Origin: Mesorhizobium sp. 131-2-1
GTDB taxonomy: Bacteria > Pseudomonadota > Alphaproteobacteria > Rhizobiales > Rhizobiaceae
DNA: 64,000 nucleotides
Assembly: GCF_016756535.1 (NCBI RefSeq)
Contig: NZ_AP023247.1
Coordinates: 5,146,501 to 5,210,500, forward strand
Direction: 5' to 3'
Part shown: positions 1 to 8,151 of the stretch, in pieces
Layout of the letters: the number at the start of each line of letters is the position of its first letter
Numbering within the stretch: position 1 is the first letter of the stretch
Position numbers and translations under genes: made by a program
Notes under the pieces: model-generated
What the model saw: the letters and a program-made list of their open reading frames with translations, nothing else
The model's database searches: none
Told to the model about the DNA's origin: nothing

Positions 1-189
1 CAGCAGCAGAGCCGTCGCGACTGTCAGGCACAGAACCGCGATCCATCCGGAGTTGGCCCGTTGCAGCGGGGCATCGGCGCTCCCGCCGCGAAGGTCAGGT
101 CCGATCACGGCCGACACGAACCGTATTCCGGCCCGGAGCGGGTTGATCCTGGCTCCCACGGTGAAATGAGCCGAAATCATCAGCCTCAT
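1..189 (-). CDS. Membrane protein of the polysaccharide cluster, N-terminal part only
   Basis: The reading frame begins at an ATG at 189 and runs off the left edge, so only 63 residues are visible. Its ATG overlaps the TGA of the upstream glycosyltransferase (ATGA), which indicates translational coupling. About 47 polar residues are followed by a hydrophobic stretch (WIAVLCLTVATALLL) that looks like the first membrane segment. The position beside sugar transferases suggests a polymerase, ligase or other multi-pass polysaccharide protein. That is inference from context, because no family motif is visible in this fragment. Confidence 0.6.
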   Translation of the reverse strand, partial: MRLMISAHFTVGARINPLRAGIRFVSAVIGPDLRGGSADAPLQRANSGWIAVLCLTVATALLL

Positions 190-1331
190 GCCCCCGTCGC
201 AGGAGGCCACGAGATCACGCCGCCGGGAGCCAATCGGACCGGGGATCGGCTGCTCAGGACATCGCAATAGACGTCGCTCAGCATTTGCGCGCAGGCATCC
301 CAGTCGGGCAGCGCCAAATCCGGCACCTCCCGATGGCCCTCCAGTTCCTCGGCCATGGCGGCGGCCAGTTCCCCCGGACCGGCGTTGCACGAAATCGCCC
401 GGCACAGGCCATTGGCGGCCAGCTCCCGCAGACCGGACGTGTCGCTGACGAGGACCGGACGGCGCAGCGACAGGGCTTCCATCACGGCGACCGGATGGGC
501 TTCGTACTCGCTGAACAGCACGAAAAGCGCGGCACTCGCCAGCAGGTCTGCCATTTTCTGCCGCTCGGATCCGGGGATACCCGCAATTGTGACCCGCTTC
601 TCGAGGCCGAGCGTGGCGACGAGGCGCCGCAATTCTCTCTCGTACGGCCCTGTACCGACGATGTGCAGCCGCACGTCCGGTACCCGGCGGATCAATTCGG
701 GCAAGGCCGCGATCGCCCGATGATGGCCTTTGTAGCGCTCCAGCCTGCCGCTCGAGACGATCAGGTGCGGATCGACCTTGACGCCGGGGCTCGGAGCCGG
801 CATCGCGGCGCCGTTGGGGATAACGACAAACCGCTCCCGCGGCACGCCCATCCTCGCGCTGAAGAAATCGGCTTCGAATTCAGAGACGCCGATCAGCCGC
901 GCGGCCCGGGCTACCAGCGGCCGGAGCAGCGCATGCTGGGTGCTGCGTATGGCGTTGCGCAGCCGGGAGGAATGTCCGCCGCTGTGGAAGGTCAGGACGA
1001 ACGGCAGGTGCCCGCGGATGACCGCAAGCAGTCCGATCGGCACCACGAAACTGCTGTAACCCTGGAAGTGGACCAGATCCCAAGCGCCGCGCCGGATCGC
1101 GGTATAAATGCCAGGTGCCACATAGAGGTCCAGTTCCCTTGGCCAGGCCGGCACGCGCCGCACACGCATGCCGCGCACCTCCTCCTCAACCGGCAGTTCC
1201 CCCGAGGGATCGGTAGTGAGCACATCGACCGCGTGGCCACGCGCGACCAAGCGGGGACCGACCTCCTGGATGTGAGTTTCAGTGCCGCCCATATAGGGGT
1301 AGCAGCGAGCCGCAACCATCAGGATTCGCAT
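186..1331 (-). CDS. Glycosyltransferase family 4
   Basis: This 381-residue protein is a probable GT-B retaining glycosyltransferase acting on the cytoplasmic side during polysaccharide assembly. The N-terminus carries the family motif for the acceptor domain (ARCYPYMGGTETH, a G-G-x-E loop). The C-terminal half has SSGRLERYKGHH and an E-x7-E motif (EAHPVAVME) that contacts the nucleotide sugar. The length is normal for GT4. The ATG at 1331 is preceded by TAGGCCTG and lies 5 nt after the stop of the upstream GT2 gene, so the two are co-transcribed. Donor and acceptor cannot be read from the sequence. Confidence 0.88.
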   Translation of the reverse strand: MRILMVAARCYPYMGGTETHIQEVGPRLVARGHAVDVLTTDPSGELPVEEEVRGMRVRRVPAWPRELDLYVAPGIYTAIRRGAWDLVHFQGYSSFVVPIGLLAVIRGHLPFVLTFHSGGHSSRLRNAIRSTQHALLRPLVARAARLIGVSEFEADFFSARMGVPRERFVVIPNGAAMPAPSPGVKVDPHLIVSSGRLERYKGHHRAIAALPELIRRVPDVRLHIVGTGPYERELRRLVATLGLEKRVTIAGIPGSERQKMADLLASAALFVLFSEYEAHPVAVMEALSLRRPVLVSDTSGLRELAANGLCRAISCNAGPGELAAAMAEELEGHREVPDLALPDWDACAQMLSDVYCDVLSSRSPVRLAPGGVISWPPATGA

Positions 1332-1336
1332 CAGGC

Positions 1337-2212
1337 CTACCCGCCGTCATCACAGGCTGTCACGCCTCGCCTGTGCTGTTGGTGAACCCTCTCACGCACG
1401 ATGGTCTTGAGGACGCGCCAGCCGTCCGGGATTGCCCGCAAATGGCTCTCACCGCTGATGCGCGGAGCCTCGAAACTCGCCACCTCGACGATATTGAGGT
1501 GGTTCTTCAATGCCCGTACGTTGATGAGGGTCTCTATCTCGAAGCCATCGCAGTCGCAATTCAGCGTGCCGACGTGCTTGGTCCAGAAGGCTATGTATCC
1601 GTAGCATAGATCGGAGAACCAACCGCCATAGAGCAGCCGCACGAACAGGGTCAGCCCCCTGTTGCCGAACATCCGGAACAACGACATGTCGTCGGTACCG
1701 GCGCCCTGGATAAAGCGTGAACCCTTGACGAGATCCGCGCCGGCCATCAGCGCACTGACAAAGACGATCGCCTGCTCCGGCACCATGGAGCCGTCAGCGT
1801 CCAGCATGACGATGATGTCGCCTGTGGCGGCCCTGAATCCTGCTTGCAGTGCAGCGCCCTTGCCCCGGCGGGGCTCCATGACAACCTTCACGTCCGCGCG
1901 CAGGCGGCGCGCGACCGCGACCGTATCGTCAGTCGAACGACCATCCACGATAATGATCTCATGCGCCCAGCTGGGGATGCGAGGCAGCAGCCAGGGGAGG
2001 TTCTCGGCTTCATTGAGCGTCGGGACGATGAAGCTCACTCGGGGCAGAGTCAGTGCTCGCTGCAGGGCAAAATCAATCGGGTCGGGCGGCGACACGGCAC
2101 CGACGTGGGCGAGTTTGCTGGGGAGGCGCTCATTCATGGCAGTGCGCTGCCAGCGACAAGCCGCAAGGGCCAACTCCAATGACCGCCACATCCGAGGATG
2201 TGCTTGATCCAA
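1337..2212 (-). CDS. Glycosyltransferase family 2 (polyprenyl-phosphate sugar transferase type)
   Basis: This is a GT-A fold enzyme that transfers a sugar from a nucleotide donor, possibly to a lipid phosphate carrier. The pattern VSFIVPTLNEAENL, then EIIIVDGRSTDDT, then the metal-binding MLDADGS is typical of dolichyl/polyprenyl-phosphate mannose or glucose synthase relatives. A later segment FEIETLINVRAL also fits that group. The listed start is a TTG at 2212 with GGGAG upstream; an ATG at 2137 would remove 25 residues that do not look conserved and is equally possible. It lies at the head of a unit with the GT4 gene. Confidence 0.82.
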   Translation of the reverse strand: MDQAHPRMWRSLELALAACRWQRTAMNERLPSKLAHVGAVSPPDPIDFALQRALTLPRVSFIVPTLNEAENLPWLLPRIPSWAHEIIIVDGRSTDDTVAVARRLRADVKVVMEPRRGKGAALQAGFRAATGDIIVMLDADGSMVPEQAIVFVSALMAGADLVKGSRFIQGAGTDDMSLFRMFGNRGLTLFVRLLYGGWFSDLCYGYIAFWTKHVGTLNCDCDGFEIETLINVRALKNHLNIVEVASFEAPRISGESHLRAIPDGWRVLKTIVRERVHQQHRRGVTACDDGG

Positions 2213-2473
2213 CCATATGAGGGCTCCCAGCCGTAGTGAAATGAAGATGAGATGAAAGAAGATCGGTGCGCTTATGGCCCCCTTAGAGCTTTGGTTATTA
2301 TACGAGCATTACCGGTGAATATCTGAAATGGAAGGACAATGGATGATTAGGAAGAAACAATAGATGATTAGCTCTTCTGGGGTATCCCTTCGGGTTACTT
2401 CCAGCCCATACCGCCAGCGCGGATAGTGCGGCAGCGACCGCACCTTGCACTCGACCGCCTTTGCTGCTGGTAG
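2213..2473. promoter_or_regulatory. AT-rich intergenic region upstream of the GT2 gene
   Basis: This stretch is clearly richer in A+T than its surroundings between about 2225 and 2390. It lies upstream of the leftward GT2/GT4 unit and downstream of the leftward gene ending at 2474, so it should hold the promoter of the former. It contains two 9-bp direct repeats (GATGATTAG at 2342-2350 and 2363-2371) exactly 21 bp apart. No clear -35/-10 pair was assigned. Confidence 0.45.
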
Positions 2474-4048
2474 CTAACCCGGATGTGAGACCGGCCAGGA
2501 GAGGAACTGCCCACACGGCCCCGAGACCCCATGCGGTCCCGAGACCGGCGCGTTGGGTGCCAGTCCCCGATACGAGGTCGTGACCTCTCGCAACCCGCGG
2601 ACATGCCCGAACAGGTCGATCACCTCCAAGCCAGACCGGCGGTTGTAGGTGTGACATCCCAACGTTTCGGACCAAATGCGACCGACCGGGGTCTGGGCAA
2701 ACTCCGACGCGCCGAGCGCATCGATCTGGCAGAACGTTACGGCGCCGCCATAGCCGCGCGTGCAATCCTGGACCGGGCGTAGCGCGCGTCCGCCGTGTCG
2801 GATCACGGCGCCTGCAGGGCGGCTGAGCCCGGCATCGATCAGGACTGGGTTGGCGGCATGGGGCGTCCAAGAGCCGGTCAGGCTCTCGGCATGGTAGAGG
2901 CTCAAGGCATCCCAGGACGTGGACCTCCACAGCCTTGGGCTGACGAAAAACCAAAAGCGGTCCTCATGCCAGAGCGGCGTGGTGTCGTAGCCTTCAATGC
3001 CTTCCATGAGGCAGGCCTCCCGTGTCCACCGGTAGGGGAACTCCACTGCCCTGTAGAGGCAGACATTCCTGGCCTCCCCTGATTCAGGGATCATCCAGAT
3101 CTGACCATTCTGCTCGAACACGAACGGGTACGAGAGGTGATGCGGTTCCTCCACAACGATCCGGGATGCACCGGCTGTCCCGTCCCGGTTCACGGCCACG
3201 ACCGCAATGCACCCCCGGTTCGTCGAGTAGAGGTACTGCTCGACAAAGATGAAATCCTGCCCCTGGTGCCGGAATGGGAACGGGTCGGCAAGGTAGCTGT
3301 CGGCATTGCCGGTGAGCACCCGGAAGGCTGCTTCGCCTTTGTCGAGCAGGCTCGCCGATTCGTCGAAGCGCCAGCCAATCCCCCACATCCTGCCGCCCCT
3401 CGCCAGGACGTCCAAAAACCCGATCGCCTTCGATGCAACCGTGCCGGTCGCCCTTGCGAGCGCCGAAAGCGCGCCAAACGAAGGTACTGCCGACCATGGA
3501 CCGGGGATGCCAGACGCAGTTGAACCGGTTTCCTCGCACAGGGCTTTGAGGATCAGCGGCACAGCGCAGGAAAGGGCGCTGTCGAGCCTCGATGCCAACA
3601 CGCGACGGTCTGCACTGGCCGGGCGCGCCGTCCACGGTCGCAACGGCCGCGCCGTGTCATGCAGGTCGACGAGAAGATCCTGATGATTCACCCAGGCCGC
3701 TACGACACCGATCTCGCCGGGTGCGCCATTGAAGACCGGGGTGAGTACGCGCCGCGCCGCCGGGAGCGATTCCGACCCGCTCAAATCGATCACCACATCC
3801 ACTTGGCCGGCTGGAGGCGGCGGCAGGCAGCGCAGCGCCGCCTCGACGGGGTCGATGGCGCCCTTCCCGCGAAAGCCGTAGACCAGTCGTTCGAGTTCGA
3901 GCGCCAAACGGCAAACTAACGGCAGCGGCCGGCGACCGGCCGCCAAGGCGCAGAAGACTTCGTTGCCGGGCACTTCAGCAAGCGCTTCTGCCAGCCAGAG
4001 GTGCCACCGCAGTAGCCGGGACGGATCGAGACTCAGGCAAATGCGCAT
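2474..4048 (-). CDS. GINT1-type (glucosamine inositolphosphorylceramide transferase-like) domain protein
   Basis: The chosen ATG at 4048 gives 524 residues and has GAGAGC upstream; a longer frame to 4279 adds sequence that looks non-coding. The central and C-terminal part reads like the N-terminal domain named after plant GINT1: YLADPFPF, then HHLSYPFVFEQNGQIWMIPES, NVCLYRAVEFPYRW, and a late TTPLWHEDRFWFFVSP. Such proteins have a beta-propeller-like fold related to GH43/GH130-type proteins. Bacterial members commonly sit in polysaccharide loci, sometimes with a formyltransferase-like N-terminus. Residues 1-200 here are less recognisable. The catalytic role is unknown; a sugar-transfer or modification step on the locus polysaccharide is inferred. 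Confidence 0.7.
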   Translation of the reverse strand: MRICLSLDPSRLLRWHLWLAEALAEVPGNEVFCALAAGRRPLPLVCRLALELERLVYGFRGKGAIDPVEAALRCLPPPPAGQVDVVIDLSGSESLPAARRVLTPVFNGAPGEIGVVAAWVNHQDLLVDLHDTARPLRPWTARPASADRRVLASRLDSALSCAVPLILKALCEETGSTASGIPGPWSAVPSFGALSALARATGTVASKAIGFLDVLARGGRMWGIGWRFDESASLLDKGEAAFRVLTGNADSYLADPFPFRHQGQDFIFVEQYLYSTNRGCIAVVAVNRDGTAGASRIVVEEPHHLSYPFVFEQNGQIWMIPESGEARNVCLYRAVEFPYRWTREACLMEGIEGYDTTPLWHEDRFWFFVSPRLWRSTSWDALSLYHAESLTGSWTPHAANPVLIDAGLSRPAGAVIRHGGRALRPVQDCTRGYGGAVTFCQIDALGASEFAQTPVGRIWSETLGCHTYNRRSGLEVIDLFGHVRGLREVTTSYRGLAPNAPVSGPHGVSGPCGQFLSWPVSHPG

Positions 4049-4404
4049 TGTTTGCTCTCGGATTTCAAAAGGACGCCAGCCTACGGCTTCCACTAGAACC
4101 ACCTCAGACGAACCGCCTAACCTGGACTTTGCCGCGGGCCCGCGGGCCAAGGGCAGCAGATGGAAAGCCGCAGCGCGCCCTGTGGCGCGAGGGTCGTTTC
4201 CACCTACCGAGGTTGCGGAGACTCGCCATGTGGGGAGCCGAACAACTTGACTGGGAGATGTCTGACAGCACGGGTCCACTTAAGCGACCGACCGTAACCG
4301 GCCAAGCACCACTATGCCCGATCGATGGCGGCCTGTGCGAGGCCAGAAGGGGTAGTCCTTCTGGGGCTCTTGCGCTGTGCCACCGGCAAGGGTCACGTGG
4401 GGGG
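4049..4404. other. Divergent intergenic region with a short perfect hairpin
   Basis: This 356-bp stretch separates the leftward GINT1-type gene from the rightward GH5 gene and must hold both promoters. At 4343-4364 an 8-bp perfect stem (CCAGAAGG / CCTTCTGG, loop GGTAGT) lies about 40 bp upstream of the GH5 start and would be in its 5' leader if transcription begins further upstream. There is no T-run after it, so it is not an obvious terminator. No known riboswitch was recognised. The frame stays open across the region but looks non-coding. Confidence 0.4.
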
Positions 4405-5652
4405 ATGACTGTCGACTGGCAACGGGCGAAATACGGACTGCGCAATGCGTGGCTGTGTGGTCTTGCGTTGGCGTTCGTGTCCGTTCTGGCAATCGCGAGC
4501 ACCGTGGACAAGCCATCGGCAATGTCCTTCATCAAGACTTCCGGAACGAATTTCACGTTGGACGGCAAGCCGTTCTTCGTGACCGGCGCAAACAACCACT
4601 ATCTGACCTACGGTTCGCAGGTTGAGGTCACCCGCGTTCTCGATGACGCGGTGGCGATGGGCGCCAATGTGGTCCGCACCTTCCTCCAGCCGGTGATCGG
4701 GTCGGTCGATGGAAGCGTCCCCACGATCTGGGATTGGCGCCTTGAAGGCGAAGCCAGCAATCTCGCGGTCAAGGGCACGTACCTGCTCTACTGGGATCCG
4801 AGTCAAAACGGGATGGCAATCAATGACGGCGCCAACGGCATGCAGAAGGTCGATTTCCTTATCGCCGAGGCCGGCAAGCGGCACCTGAGGCTGATCATCG
4901 CTGTCGTAGATTTCTGGGCCTACACGGGTGGCGCCCAGCAGATGCGGGCCTGGTATGGAAGCAGCGACGAGTCCACGTTTTTCTTCAATGACCCGCGCAC
5001 GAAGCAGGACTACCGGACCTGGGTCCGCCACGTCGTGCAGCGTGTCAACCCGCTCACCGGACTTGCCTACCGGGACGACCCGACCATCATGGCTTGGGAG
5101 TTGATCAACGAAGGCAATGCGCAGCCATTGGCCTTGCGGTTGAGCTGGACTGCCGAAATGTCGGCCTACGTGAAGTCCCTCGATTCCAATCACCTTGTCA
5201 GCTCAGGGAATGCCAACATTGTCGACCCGAAGTTAGCCGATTTGACCATCCCGACCCTCGATTTCGAGACCTGGCACGGCTACCCGCTCTACACCAACCT
5301 CACCGTCCAGCAATTTAACGACATGATCACCGAGTTCTGCCAGTCGGGAGCCCGCGCCAAGAAGCCGGTCCTTCTGGAGGAATTCGGCTATGCCCGCTCA
5401 AATCGGAACTCCGCCGATGCTTACGCCAAATGGCTCGATACGCTTACCCGCGATCCCAAATGCGCTGGCTGGATCGTGTGGCGGCTGGTGTCGCAGCAGG
5501 ACAGCGGACGCTATCCCGCCGACGAACACGACCAGTTCGATATCCGCAATGATGGAAGCGTGATCTGGAACATCCTCAAAGCCGCGACGGCCCGGGCGGC
5601 GCAGACCCGCGAGACTCGCCTGGCCTCAGAAATCGCGCGGGAAGCCCCATGA
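4405..5652 (+). CDS. Membrane-anchored GH5-family glycoside hydrolase (mannanase-like)
   Basis: This 415-residue protein has an N-terminal signal or signal-anchor segment (about residues 13-31) and a (beta/alpha)8 glycosidase domain. Residues 231-236 read WELINE, in which Glu236 is the predicted acid/base. Residues 323-328 read LLEEFG, in which Glu326 is the predicted nucleophile; together these fit the endo-beta-mannanase-like part of GH5. The ATG at 4405 follows GGGGGG. The next gene starts inside its stop codon (ATGA at 5649-5652), so a hydrolase is coupled to a transferase. A beta-mannan or mixed glycan substrate is likely but not proven; linkage to a GDP-mannose-making enzyme supports it. 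Confidence 0.8.
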   Translation: MTVDWQRAKYGLRNAWLCGLALAFVSVLAIASTVDKPSAMSFIKTSGTNFTLDGKPFFVTGANNHYLTYGSQVEVTRVLDDAVAMGANVVRTFLQPVIGSVDGSVPTIWDWRLEGEASNLAVKGTYLLYWDPSQNGMAINDGANGMQKVDFLIAEAGKRHLRLIIAVVDFWAYTGGAQQMRAWYGSSDESTFFFNDPRTKQDYRTWVRHVVQRVNPLTGLAYRDDPTIMAWELINEGNAQPLALRLSWTAEMSAYVKSLDSNHLVSSGNANIVDPKLADLTIPTLDFETWHGYPLYTNLTVQQFNDMITEFCQSGARAKKPVLLEEFGYARSNRNSADAYAKWLDTLTRDPKCAGWIVWRLVSQQDSGRYPADEHDQFDIRNDGSVIWNILKAATARAAQTRETRLASEIAREAP

Positions 5653-6653
5653 CCGAAGCCTCCGTTGTAATCTGCGCGCACACTCTCGACCGCTGGGAGG
5701 AGTTGAAGCGTGCGGTCGTGTCCGTCCGTACCCAAACGCGTGCCCCACGTGAAATCGTCGTGGTCGTGGACAACAACGAGGCCTTGCTAGAGCGCGCCGC
5801 GCGCGAGATTGCGGGCGTCACCGTCCTCGCCAATGCCAGGCAACCCGGCTTGTCAGGCGGGCGCATGACAGGAGCGGAATACACCACGGCCCCGGTGATC
5901 GCCTTCATCGATGATGACGCCGTCGCCAACCCGCACTGGCTGGAGGAGCTGTTGGAGGCTTATCGGGATCCAGCAGTGTTGGGCGCCGGCGGCCCGGTTG
6001 AGCCGCTGTGGCAAGTGCCGCCACCCTCCTGGTTTCCCGGCGAGTTCCACTGGGTCGTGGGCTGCACTTACGCCGGTATGCACGTGCGGGACGGGCGCAT
6101 CCGCAACCCGATCGGGGCTAACATGTCGGTGCGCGCCGACGTACTGCGGCGCGCCGGTGGATTCGCGCCGGATCTCGGGCGCCGCAAGCTCGGATTCTCC
6201 GTCAGCGGCCGAGCAAGGATCGGCGGCAAGGCCGAGAGCTGTGAGGAGACGGAATTCTGCATCCGGGCCGCCGGCCTATACCCCGGGGGCTATTGGGCGT
6301 ATCGGCCAGCGGCGCATGTGCTCCACGCTGTGCCGATCCAGCGCACTACGTGGAAATACTTCGTCCACCGCTGCCTTGTCGAAGGCACAGCCAAGGCGGT
6401 GTTGACGGGTCTCGCAGGGTCCAAAGACGGGCTTGGAGCCGAATGGCGCTACGTCCAAAAGGTGCTGCCGCGCGCCGTGGCGAGCGACCTGAAGGCGGCC
6501 ATGCACGGCAAGGTCGGCGCCGCCCGGCGGGCCGGGGCGATCATGGCGGGCTTTGCCCTTACTGCGTTCGCCTACGCCACGACGCGCCTCGGCGGGGCCG
6601 CCGAAGCTTTGTCACAGCATTTGCTATCGCAGGTCCGAGCTTGGAGAGCATAG
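5649..6653 (+). CDS. Glycosyltransferase family 2
   Basis: The 334-residue protein starts in the overlapping ATGA of the GH5 gene. The GT-A pattern is clear: SVVICAHTLDRW at the N-terminus, a FIDDDAVANPHW metal-binding segment near residue 90, then NMSVRADVLRRAGGF and the acceptor-side motif CEETEFCIRA near residue 200. The C-terminal 80 residues contain a hydrophobic stretch (AGAIMAGFALTAFAYATT) that may attach it to the inner membrane. It probably adds one sugar to the locus polysaccharide; sugar specificity is unknown. Confidence 0.87.
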   Translation: MTEASVVICAHTLDRWEELKRAVVSVRTQTRAPREIVVVVDNNEALLERAAREIAGVTVLANARQPGLSGGRMTGAEYTTAPVIAFIDDDAVANPHWLEELLEAYRDPAVLGAGGPVEPLWQVPPPSWFPGEFHWVVGCTYAGMHVRDGRIRNPIGANMSVRADVLRRAGGFAPDLGRRKLGFSVSGRARIGGKAESCEETEFCIRAAGLYPGGYWAYRPAAHVLHAVPIQRTTWKYFVHRCLVEGTAKAVLTGLAGSKDGLGAEWRYVQKVLPRAVASDLKAAMHGKVGAARRAGAIMAGFALTAFAYATTRLGGAAEALSQHLLSQVRAWRA

Positions 6654-6852
6654 CCAGCGCCGATGCAGGCCTTGTAGGGAAGCCGGTTCGGCCGGTGCGG
6701 AAAATCTCTGAGATGGCCGTGTTGACTGGCGGCGCCGGCTCCATCGAGATTTTCAGGCACGCGGCCCATCGCGGGTAACTCGTAGGAACCAAACTCTCGC
6801 CGTTCCACAGCGAGGCTGACTGTTAGAGTGTTGTTGCAGGTCGGGACAAGCG

Positions 6853-7191
6853 ATGCAGCATTATCTGTTCTATGTTCTGGACGAACGCGGCCAATTCATG
6901 GGCGGGGTCAGCCTTGCCTGCATCGACGACACTACGGCCAAAGAGCACGCCAGGCGGTTTGCCGACGGCCACGAGGTGGAGCTTTGGCGACTGGTTGCGC
7001 GGTTCAAAATTGACAAACCGCGGGGCCGTCCCGCGGCGACAAAGCACCCTCGTGCCGTAGCGCCACGTTCCAGCCATTTGAACAAGCCGCTTAAGCGATC
7101 GCACTTGCCCCTTGGACACGGATGCACGTCTTGGCGCGATTCAGATCTTGAAAATATGATCCCGATACAGGCACATTGGCGTAGCGATTGA
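6853..7191 (+). CDS. Small conserved hypothetical protein with an odd C-terminal extension
   Basis: The first 55 residues (MQHYLFYVLDERGQF, then ARRFADGHEVELWRLVARF) follow a pattern of short proteins common in rhizobia, recalled rather than searched. Those usually end just after the VELW..ARF segment. Here the frame continues for about 57 more low-complexity, basic residues, which suggests a lost stop codon or a frameshift in the 3' part. A weak GGGACAAG site precedes the ATG. The function is unknown. Confidence 0.45.
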   Translation: MQHYLFYVLDERGQFMGGVSLACIDDTTAKEHARRFADGHEVELWRLVARFKIDKPRGRPAATKHPRAVAPRSSHLNKPLKRSHLPLGHGCTSWRDSDLENMIPIQAHWRSD

Positions 7192-7805
7192 ACGGCCGGT
7201 CCAGTGCCGCTGAGACTGCGCTCGATGACGGTGCCAGCCTTGCACCTTCGATCATTGAAAGCGAATGATGCGGACATCGCCGCCATGCCGCCGGCGACTT
7301 CGCTCAGCAACACGTGTAGGAACGTCGTCAACGCCGCAAGGCGACCTCGCGAAAACGGCAAAGTCGCCGGCAGCCCCAACAGACTCGACGACCCGTCCGC
7401 CACGCAGTAGCGGAAGTCATCCCGGACGTGCTTCTCGATGACCTCATATGCGAACGACCCGCTCGGACCGACTGGCGTCCAAGCCAGAGCAACATTTCGG
7501 CCGACGGACACGGTTTCGTAGGGACGTCTGGAAGGCTGTCTCGGCGCGGCCGCTCGATCACTTTCGATATTAGAATGTGTTAATAAGTTATATTAGGAAA
7601 GTGTTAATAAGCGTTAACCAAGCCTCATTCTCGCCGCAAACCGTGGTAAGGTCCGGCTGGGTTTCGTACATCGTCCTCGAATGATCAATTCAGTAGGTAC
7701 AAGACGATGTGGGCGAATAAGTAAATGTGCGGAAATGCCTGTGTTTTACTTAGGGGCGCGGGTGAAATGAAAAACAAAAAAGACGCAATTAACTAAGGAA
7801 CTACT
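7192..7805. promoter_or_regulatory. Long non-coding region with AT-rich direct repeats upstream of the GH16/type I secretion genes
   Basis: No convincing gene is visible in 614 bp. The segment 7561-7620 is strikingly AT-rich and holds an 11-bp direct repeat (GTGTTAATAAG at 7577-7587 and 7601-7611), followed by GCGTTAAC. From 7740 to 7805 the sequence is A-rich and ends in an AAGGAAC ribosome-binding site before a GTG at 7806. The layout suggests a regulated promoter for the secretion genes. The leftward frame over 7200-7511 was judged spurious. Confidence 0.45.
7577..7611. repeat. Two 11-bp direct repeats (GTGTTAATAAG), 24 bp apart
   Basis: The perfect copies lie at 7577-7587 and 7601-7611 in an AT-rich block upstream of the GH16 gene. 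The start-to-start spacing of 24 bp is a little over two helical turns, so a dimeric or cooperative DNA-binding protein could contact both on nearly the same face. AT-rich sites of this kind are bound by MucR-type regulators of exopolysaccharide genes in rhizobia; that link is inference. Confidence 0.45.
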
Positions 7806-7997
7806 GTGCCTATACTAGACAGCAAGCTCGGCGGATCGTCCGCCGGGAGAGATGCGCTCAACTTAAATTCGGTTGCGGCTCGAACCGTCGAACATCTTGC
7901 GCGCGTTGTCAGCAACACCCTTTATGGGTTCAATGGCGAAGGCCTGACAGGCATTCCCGTCGACAACACTCGCCTCCGATGGCGAGATCAACGTTAG
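7806..7997 (+). CDS. Possible small leader gene (63 codons)
   Basis: A GTG at 7806 lies 8 nt after a good AAGGA site and opens a 63-residue frame (MPILDSKLGGSSAGRD, then HLARVVSNTLYGFNGEGL). It resembles no family I know. It ends about 150 bp before the GH16 start. Possibilities are a small gene co-transcribed with the secretion genes or the diverged remnant of an older N-terminus. The ribosome-binding site is the main support. Confidence 0.35.
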   Translation: MPILDSKLGGSSAGRDALNLNSVAARTVEHLARVVSNTLYGFNGEGLTGIPVDNTRLRWRDQR

Positions 7998-8151
7998 GCT
8001 CGCTCGACAATCACGTCTGGGGCGAGGACTTCCAAATCTCCGCCACTTGAAATCCGTTCGCGGTGCCAGCTGCGAGCATGCGACACGTCGCGCGCCTTGG
8101 CGATGCGCGGCAGTGGAATTCCCTGTTTTCAACGCCAAAGAGGATCCCTGA

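Noticed and set aside
2298..2954. 218-codon minus-strand frame downstream of the GINT1-type gene
   Set aside because: It overlaps the 3' part of the GINT1-type gene in another frame and gives an Arg/Pro-rich product without recognisable features.
4343..4364. Hairpin in the GH5 leader as a c-di-GMP or other riboswitch
   Set aside because: The 8-bp stem is isolated. None of the conserved nucleotides of known c-di-GMP riboswitch classes were found around it.
4048..4404. Upstream in-frame extension of the GH5 gene
   Set aside because: The extension is open but encodes Arg/Pro-rich sequence. The GH5 signal-anchor begins just after the ATG at 4405, which has a purine-rich site before it.
6870..7511. 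213-codon minus-strand frame between the GT2 and GH16 genes
   Set aside because: No ribosome-binding site or motif was seen. It overlaps the more plausible small plus-strand gene and shows abnormal codon use.
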